From: Verrucomicrobiota bacterium
GTDB lineage: Bacteria > Verrucomicrobiota > Kiritimatiellia > RFP12 > UBA1067
Direction of reading: 5' to 3'
Length of the DNA: 34,309 nucleotides
NCBI GenBank assembly: GCA_016280825.1
Contig: JAEEHL010000004.1
Location: forward strand, 1-34,309
A program made the position numbers and the translations under genes. Of the stretch, positions 25,916-34,309 are shown piece after piece. Each line of letters starts with the position of its first letter. The first letter of the stretch is position 1. The notes beneath the pieces are model-generated. The model was not told the origin of the DNA. It made no database searches and was given only the letters and a program-made list of their open reading frames with translations.

Positions 25916-27082
25916 ATGGAAATCAAGCTTACAAAGGACAGGAAGTTGACGCTCGGCGGGAAGCGCCGCAAGCGGCGTGGGAAGCTCGACATTACGGGCG
26001 TGGATCTCGTGCCCGTGGAGGGCAAGGGCTGCCCGGCCGTGCGCATTGTAGAGAAGAAAGGCGTCCTCCGCCTGCTCGCCGCCGGCTACGTGCCCGCGCC
26101 CTCCGACCCAGTGCCGGACTCTTGGGAGGCCGCCGCAAAGAGCTGCACCTGGGCGTTCCCGACGCAGTTCCAAAGCCCTGCCGCGGCCCTCGCCGTGTCG
26201 TCGCCCGACGTCTTCGTGGCCCAGACAACCCTATCCGCCCTGAAGTCGGACATCTCGTCGGGCACTCACAACAAGCAGGAATCCGCCGCATCGGCAGGTT
26301 CCAGGAGAATCGGCCTCAGGCGCGAGCCTCGTCCTGCCGCGCAGCAGGCTACGCCGAGCGCGCCATCTGACATCGCCGAGCCAAAGCCAGGCGTCCCCGT
26401 CTCGAACGGCGGAATGCGCTTCGTGATGCGTCCGCTCGACGGCTCCGACGGCTTCATACTCGAGGCGGGCCTCCCCGAATACCAGGCGCTCTGGTATTCG
26501 CGGCTTCTCCCCGAGGGTCGCCGCCCCACGGCCGTCTCGATACAGCCAAGGCAGGCGGCGATTGCGTCCTGCCCCGTGCTACAGAAGGCGTTTTCCGAAG
26601 CGGGGGGGGACGTTCTCGCGCTCTTCGCCGACACTGGCCATTTCAGCATCGCTGGCTACAAGGGCGGCAGCATGGTCCTCCTGCGCGAATGCCGCGTAGG
26701 CGGCGGGATGAGCTCCATTGCGGAAAAACTGAAAAAGGGCCTCGGCCTCGACGACGAGATGCTTTCAAGCGCGCTTGACGACAACCTCATCGACCCGCGC
26801 CCGGTTCTCGACCCGCTCGTGGCGCCGATAATCGACGAGCTTTCCGCGTCGAAGGACTATCTGAGCGGCAAGCTCGGGTGCGAGCCGAAGGCCGTGATCG
26901 TGTCCGGGGTCGACGTGGGCTTTTCCCACTGGAGTTCGTTCTGCGAGGAGCGCATGCGGCTCAAGATGGCGCGTCTCGACGTGTTCGAGGGGTTGCTGGG
27001 CGTCCCCCCGCAATGCGCGGGCGACTTTCTCGTCGCGACTGGCGCTGCGCTTGCGGTAATAGGGGAGGAGGAGGCGTCATGA
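25916..27082 (+). CDS. pilM: PilM/GspL-like type IV pilus assembly protein
   Basis: First gene of a five-gene pilMNOPQ-like cluster; DITGVDLVPVEG... and SIAGYKGGSMVLLRECRVGGGMSSIAEKL, actin-like fold pattern. Start could be TTG at 25946. Confidence 0.7.
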   Translation: MEIKLTKDRKLTLGGKRRKRRGKLDITGVDLVPVEGKGCPAVRIVEKKGVLRLLAAGYVPAPSDPVPDSWEAAAKSCTWAFPTQFQSPAAALAVSSPDVFVAQTTLSALKSDISSGTHNKQESAASAGSRRIGLRREPRPAAQQATPSAPSDIAEPKPGVPVSNGGMRFVMRPLDGSDGFILEAGLPEYQALWYSRLLPEGRRPTAVSIQPRQAAIASCPVLQKAFSEAGGDVLALFADTGHFSIAGYKGGSMVLLRECRVGGGMSSIAEKLKKGLGLDDEMLSSALDDNLIDPRPVLDPLVAPIIDELSASKDYLSGKLGCEPKAVIVSGVDVGFSHWSSFCEERMRLKMARLDVFEGLLGVPPQCAGDFLVATGAALAVIGEEEAS

Positions 27083-27783
27083 TGACGAAGACTTGCCACC
27101 TCAACCTGCTCATGGATTCCGAACGGGTCAGCTCCTCGCCCGTAAGGCTTCGCATAATGCTGCCGACGGCCGCCATACTCGTCTCGGTGTCGATGGCGAT
27201 CTGGTGGCTCATCCTCACCGGCCAGGACATACTCGCCAAGACCCAGATGTCGAACCTAAGGGACGACATGGAGCGGCACCAGGCCGAAAACGCCAAGGCA
27301 ATAGCCGACGCGGAGATGGCGGACGAGCTCCAGTCGCAGCTCGAGCAGCTTGAAGGCTACGGCGAGAGCTGCAAGCGCAGGTGGAGCGAGACCCTCGCCT
27401 CGCTCGCGGAGGTGATGCCCCTCAAGGTGCAGCTCACGAAGTTCGAGATTCCAGCGCCGCCGCCGCAGGTTCTCTCCTTCGTTACCGTGCAGAAGGGGAA
27501 GAAGCGCACCGTGAAGCTGTGGGGCCCCACGAACAAGACGGAGTCGGTGTCGATGGTCATCGCCGGCCGCACCCCGAAGGAGACGCCCGTAATCTCGCTC
27601 ATGGAATCCCTTGAAGGCGATGCATTCACGAATTCGATCGTGATAGCCAAGGATCCGCGAAACCCCAATCCGAGCCCGAAGGTGCGCTCGTTCAGGCAGG
27701 ACATTCCCCAGCGCGGCGAGGGCTCGCGGATGCTCGCGTTCGAGATCGAGTACACGGCGAAGGAAAGGAGGTTCGCGAAATGA
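27079..27783 (+). CDS. pilN: PilN-like inner membrane protein
   Basis: MMTKTCHLNLLMDSER..., one N-terminal TM helix then coiled coil; ATGA overlap with pilM. Confidence 0.7.
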   Translation: MMTKTCHLNLLMDSERVSSSPVRLRIMLPTAAILVSVSMAIWWLILTGQDILAKTQMSNLRDDMERHQAENAKAIADAEMADELQSQLEQLEGYGESCKRRWSETLASLAEVMPLKVQLTKFEIPAPPPQVLSFVTVQKGKKRTVKLWGPTNKTESVSMVIAGRTPKETPVISLMESLEGDAFTNSIVIAKDPRNPNPSPKVRSFRQDIPQRGEGSRMLAFEIEYTAKERRFAK

Positions 27784-28373
27784 ACCTCGGAGGAATGGCC
27801 CCCAACTCAAGACGCTCGGCGCTCGTCACCATGGCTTTCTCGCTGCTGGCGGCAGGGATATACTTCCTCGCCGTCTCGCCGACGAAAACTCGGCTTGAAA
27901 AGTCGTCGAAGGCGCTTTCCGATCACCGCGCAAGGCACGCAACGGTGATGAAGAACCTCGCCTCGTCAGGCACTGTCGCCAAGAGGATCGAGGAGACGGA
28001 ATCAGCGCTTAAGCCGTTCCGCGACGCAATGCTCGAGCCCCTTCTCGAATCCCTCGCGATGAGGGCGAAGTCGCTCGTCGACGCAATGGCGCAGGAAGCG
28101 GGGCTTGCCGACCTCGAGTACGAGGCGCTCGGCCAGCGCGCCCTTCCCGTCCCCGGGCGGATGCCGCGCCAGCTCCACTCGAGGGAGCCCATCCGCATCA
28201 CAGCAAGGGGCTCGTACCAGGCAGCGGCGTCCTTCCTCATGCGGCTCGAGCGCGACATGCCGCTCGTTGCACTCGAGGCCCTTTCGATAACGGCGGTACA
28301 GGCCACCCCGGAAACGCAGAGGGTCGAGATGATTCTTGAATGGCCTGTGAAAGGAGCGGTGACAAGGCAATGA
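27780..28373 (+). CDS. pilO: PilO-like inner membrane protein
   Basis: N-terminal TM then coiled coil and ferredoxin-like C-terminus (SYQAAASFLMRLERDMPLVALEALSI); ATGA overlap. Confidence 0.72.
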   Translation: MNLGGMAPNSRRSALVTMAFSLLAAGIYFLAVSPTKTRLEKSSKALSDHRARHATVMKNLASSGTVAKRIEETESALKPFRDAMLEPLLESLAMRAKSLVDAMAQEAGLADLEYEALGQRALPVPGRMPRQLHSREPIRITARGSYQAAASFLMRLERDMPLVALEALSITAVQATPETQRVEMILEWPVKGAVTRQ

Positions 28374-28837
28374 ACGCTGCAGCCCTTGTACTGGCGTCGA
28401 CAGTAGCCCTGCGCAACCCGTTCTGGCCAGTCGGCTACAACGGCGAGCGCGAGGCAATATCGCCTGAGCCGAAGTACGCGGCGAAGGTGGAGACGGCCCC
28501 ACAGGAGGAAGACGTCAAGACCGGCCTTGAGATAGCGAGCGCGGCGGAACGCGAGACCGCCGTCCAGGGAGGGTCGGAGAACAGGATGTGGGTCGCCGCG
28601 AGAAAGTCGCTCAAGTTCTCGGGCGGGTCCCTGAGGACGAGCGGCACCAAATCGCGCCAGGCCATCATGATCAACGGCCGCGTATACGGCGACGGCGACC
28701 TGGTGTCGGCGAATTTCGAGGGGATGCGCTTCACGTGGAAGGTGAAAAGTCTCTCCGAAAGCGGAACGCTGAAGCTTCAGCGCGTCCGGATGCGCAGCTT
28801 GAACGAAGACGAAGAAACGAAAGGACAGACAAAATGA
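28370..28837 (+). CDS. pilP: PilP-like protein
   Basis: Positional (between PilO and secretin); small exported protein with C-terminal IMINGRVYGDGDLVSANFEGMRFTWKVKSL; ATGA overlaps on both sides. Confidence 0.6.
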   Translation: MNAAALVLASTVALRNPFWPVGYNGEREAISPEPKYAAKVETAPQEEDVKTGLEIASAAERETAVQGGSENRMWVAARKSLKFSGGSLRTSGTKSRQAIMINGRVYGDGDLVSANFEGMRFTWKVKSLSESGTLKLQRVRMRSLNEDEETKGQTK

Positions 28838-30873
28838 AAATCCGCCTTGCAATGCTGACGATGGCCGCGGCCTTCGCGACGCACGCCGACGACACCGCAG
28901 CCGACCCGAAGGCAGTCGAGAACCCGTTCGAGATCGCCCCCGCGATTGTTGCAGCCCCAGGACAAAAGGAGGAGGCGGCCGCTCCTGCCAGGGAAAAGGC
29001 GCCTGTCGCCGAGCAGGAGCCCCCGCCGGCGCAGGAGGCCGCCGCGCCGACCGTCCAGCAGGAAGAGGCCCCGCCTGCCGCCCCCGCCGCGCAGGATCAC
29101 GTGCCTGCCGCGCTCGAGAACGATTCCCCGGCTCTCCGCGAGGAAGGCACCGACGAAGTGGACCTTGAGGAAATCGACGACTCCGCGGAAGCAGCGAAGA
29201 AGCCGAGTATCAGGCCAGTGTCCACTGAAAACGTCGAGTATGTCGACATTTCGTGCGACGAGGCAACGCTCGCCGACATCCTGCGCCAGTTCCGCAAGAC
29301 CACTAAGGCGAACATCATCCACGATGACTCCACCAACCTTCAGAAGCGGGTGAGCGTCGAATTGAAGCACGTTCCGTGGCTTAGCGCGATGCTCTCGATC
29401 CTCAACTCGCGCGGGTTCAACATCGAGGAGAGGGAGGGTATCTACTTCGTCGCGGAGGACAAGCGGGTCGAACCGGTCGTCACAAAGTGCTTCCAGCTGA
29501 ACCATGCCTCCGCCGACGATCTCGCCGCCCTCTTCAACGCCAACTACGCGCCCAAGAACCCGAACGGCACAACGGCAAGGAAGATAGCGAACTCCTTTGC
29601 CGAGGCGAACACGGTGATCGTGACCGCCAACGAAAAGACGATCGCCGACTGCGCCGCCATCGTAAAGGCAGTCGACAAGGCAGTTGCGCAGATATACATC
29701 GAGGCGAGGTTCCTCGAGCTTTCGTCGGCGGCGATGCACTCGCTCGGCATAGACTGGAGCTCCCTGAAGAGCTGGGGCGTGCACGCGCGCGGCATTACCG
29801 CCGGGGCCACCATGAACAACGGCAAGTCCGCCTACTACGGAAGGCGCCTCTCCAACCTGACACACACGGGCGAGAGGACGACGACCACGGTCGACGAGGA
29901 AGGCAAGTCGAACAAGAACATCACCGGGTCCCAGGCGACGACCACCTACGAAGGCATTGCGCCAAGCGAAATCGGGGCCGCCGCGGGCGGCGCGATTTCC
30001 GCGGAGGACATGGCGTGGCGCAATGCGTACGGATTCTCCGGCCAGCTGACAGCCGACGAGTTCTCGATCGCCCTTAGCGCGTTCGAGTCGCTCGGCGAGG
30101 GCAAGATATTCTCGAACCCGAAGATTATCGTGGCAAACGGCAAGCAGGCAAGCGTTGACATGACAACGAAGGAGCCGAACGTCTCCGTCGACGCCAACTA
30201 CACCGGCGCCAACTCGCAGAACATGTCGATTTCGACGAAGATAGAGACCATCCCCGGCAAGGACCCCCTCATGTTCGCAGGCGAGGCGTTCTTCTCCTAC
30301 GGCATTACGCTTTCTGTGAAGCCGCGCATATCGCCCGACGGGCTCATAAACGTCGAGATCGTCCCTACGATAAGCCAGCTCGACACCACAAAGGGCGACA
30401 ACGGCTACAAGGTCGTGCAGGGAGCCTCTGACCAGTCCGTCTACACCAAGTACCCGATCATAGAGGTAAAGCGCCTTACGACGAACTTCACGATGAAGGA
30501 CGGCGCGACGGCCGTCATCGGCGGGCTTACGCTCACCACGGAGTCGGACCGCGACACCGGCATTCCCTACCTTCGCAAGATACCGTGGATCGGCCCGAGG
30601 CTCTTCGGCAACAAGGTACGCGTGAAGGAACAGAACGAGATAATCGTCTTCGTCACAGTCGGCATAGCAAACCCCGGGGAACTGCCGAAGGACGTAGGGC
30701 TCCCGAAGAACTCCATCCTCGGCCGCGAGTACGTAACCGGCGAGCGGCTTGAGCCGGGAGACCGCGTCGGCGCCGGGGCGAAAAGCTCCCTCGAGCTCGA
30801 CATGACCCCTCTCCACCTGCGCGAAAACGGGGGCGGCGGCAAGGGAACGGTGTCGATCACCCCGGCAGGATAA
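28834..30873 (+). CDS. pilQ: Secretin (PilQ/GspD family)
   Basis: Signal peptide, Ala/Pro-rich linker, EYVDISCDEATLADILRQFRKTTKANIIHD STN-like domain, secretin core IYIEARFLELSS...IFSNPKIIVANGKQASV...VPTISQL...VIGGLTLTTESDRDTGIPYLRKIPWIGPRLFG. Confidence 0.92.
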   Translation: MKIRLAMLTMAAAFATHADDTAADPKAVENPFEIAPAIVAAPGQKEEAAAPAREKAPVAEQEPPPAQEAAAPTVQQEEAPPAAPAAQDHVPAALENDSPALREEGTDEVDLEEIDDSAEAAKKPSIRPVSTENVEYVDISCDEATLADILRQFRKTTKANIIHDDSTNLQKRVSVELKHVPWLSAMLSILNSRGFNIEEREGIYFVAEDKRVEPVVTKCFQLNHASADDLAALFNANYAPKNPNGTTARKIANSFAEANTVIVTANEKTIADCAAIVKAVDKAVAQIYIEARFLELSSAAMHSLGIDWSSLKSWGVHARGITAGATMNNGKSAYYGRRLSNLTHTGERTTTTVDEEGKSNKNITGSQATTTYEGIAPSEIGAAAGGAISAEDMAWRNAYGFSGQLTADEFSIALSAFESLGEGKIFSNPKIIVANGKQASVDMTTKEPNVSVDANYTGANSQNMSISTKIETIPGKDPLMFAGEAFFSYGITLSVKPRISPDGLINVEIVPTISQLDTTKGDNGYKVVQGASDQSVYTKYPIIEVKRLTTNFTMKDGATAVIGGLTLTTESDRDTGIPYLRKIPWIGPRLFGNKVRVKEQNEIIVFVTVGIANPGELPKDVGLPKNSILGREYVTGERLEPGDRVGAGAKSSLELDMTPLHLRENGGGGKGTVSITPAG

Positions 30874-30883
30874 CCTAGCGCGC

Positions 30884-31980
30884 TCAGGCCTCGACCATGT
30901 AGCCGTCGTCCGGGTGCCACCAGACGAACACCTTGTCGTTCCACGTGACCGGCTCCTGGTCCAGGAGGAAGCGCGAATGCGGCTTAAGGGCCGAAATCCG
31001 CTGGCCCTGCGAGTCAAGCCAGTACTTCGTGTAGACACCCTGGTAGACAATGTCCTTTACGATGGACTGGAAGACGTTGATCGAGGCCCCCTTCTCCGGC
31101 GGCGGAGGCGAAAGCGTGACCCTGATCTTCTCCGGGCGCACGGAAAGCGAGACCTTCTGCCCAGGTTGCATGTTCTTGTCGTTGAACGCCTTGATCTGCG
31201 CAAACCCCTCTGGCTGTATGAAGCAGTAGTCGCCCTCTACGGAGACGACTTCGCCTGAAAGGAAGTTCGTGTCGCCGATGAACGAGGCGACGAAGCGCGA
31301 GGCCGGGGCCTCGTAGATCTTCGCAGGCCCGTCAAGCTGCTCCACCTTGCCCTTGTTCAGAACGGCTATCCTGTCGGAAAGGCTCATCGCCTCGCCCTGG
31401 TCGTGCGTGACGTAGAGGAAGGTAATGCCAACCTGGTCGTGTATCGTGTCAAGCTCGAGAAGCATGTGCTGGCGGAGCTTCAGGTCGAGCGCGGCAAGCG
31501 GCTCGTCGAGGAGCAGCACCTGCGGACGGTCGACAAGGGCGCGCGCAATGGCGACGCGCTGCTTCTGGCCGCCAGAAAGCTGGCTCGGGTACTTCCAGGC
31601 GTGGTCGGACATCTGGATCATGTCGAGTATGTCCTCGACCTTCTCCTCTATCTCCCTCTTGCTGAGATGGGCGAGCTTGAGGGAAAAGGCGATGTTGTCC
31701 CAGATGGTCATCGTCGGGAAGAGCGCGTAGTTCTGGAATACGGTATGGACTCGCCTGCGGTTCGGCGGGAGGTCGGTTATGTCCTTGCCTTCAAGGTAGA
31801 TTCGCCCGGAATCGGGGCGCTCGAAGCCGCCGAGCATCCTCAAAAGCGTCGTCTTGCCGCAGCCCGACGGCCCGAGCAGCGAGAAGAACTCGCCCTTCCC
31901 GACGGAGAGCGAAACGTCGTTCACGGCCGTGAGCGCGCCAAAGCGCTTCGTCACATGGTCAAAAACGAGAAAGTCGTCTT

Positions 31981-31984
<4 letters not shown>
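30884..31984 (-). CDS. potA: Spermidine/putrescine-type ABC transporter ATP-binding protein
   Basis: GPSGCGKTTLLRMLGGFERPDSG, TVFQNYALFPTMTIWDNIAF, LSGGQKQRVAIARAL, LLLDEPLAALDLKLRQHM, SRFVASFIGDTNFLSG; TOBE-like C-terminus. Confidence 0.9.

Positions 31985-34309
<2,325 letters not shown>

Noticed and set aside
28777-31050. 757-aa minus-strand ORF antisense to pilP/pilQ
   Set aside because: Low-complexity Arg/Val/Leu composition, no recognisable domain, directly antisense to a clear secretin; typical high-GC shadow ORF.

Overview
High-GC, AT-poor chromosomal window (34.3 kb), probably from a Gram-negative PVC-like bacterium (Verrucomicrobiota/Kiritimatiellota/Lentisphaerota style gene content; taxonomic guess only). 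From left to right: (i) a long minus-strand housekeeping block (sigma70-like promoter near 10.4 kb): lipoprotein, kdsA, LptC/LptA-like protein, lptB, hpf, hprK, ptsH, ptsI, fabH, fabF, fabZ, and a ceramidase-like gene interrupted by an in-frame TAG; (ii) a minus-strand type IV pilus / type II secretion-like operon (pilB, pilC, an orphan histidine-kinase DHp-like protein, a tetratricopeptide-like protein, two prepilins, a very large PilX/GspK-like protein, a small membrane protein and a hybrid histidine kinase); (iii) a sugar-phosphate module (OPA-family MFS transporter, 1-phosphofructokinase-like PfkB kinase, SorE-like dehydrogenase); (iv) a major pilin gene and an NtrC-family sigma54 activator; (v) a divergent plus-strand pilM-N-O-P-Q operon; (vi) a minus-strand clpC-potA pair. 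The most interesting signal is regulatory. Three near-consensus sigma54 (-24/-12) promoters, all reading TTTTGGCAC-N5-nTGCT, precede pilB, the pilin gene and pilM. Two of them carry a matching 25-bp bipartite TTTTGCAAA-N5-TTTTTGCA element at almost the same upstream distance, a good candidate for the binding site (UAS) of the window's own NtrC-type regulator.
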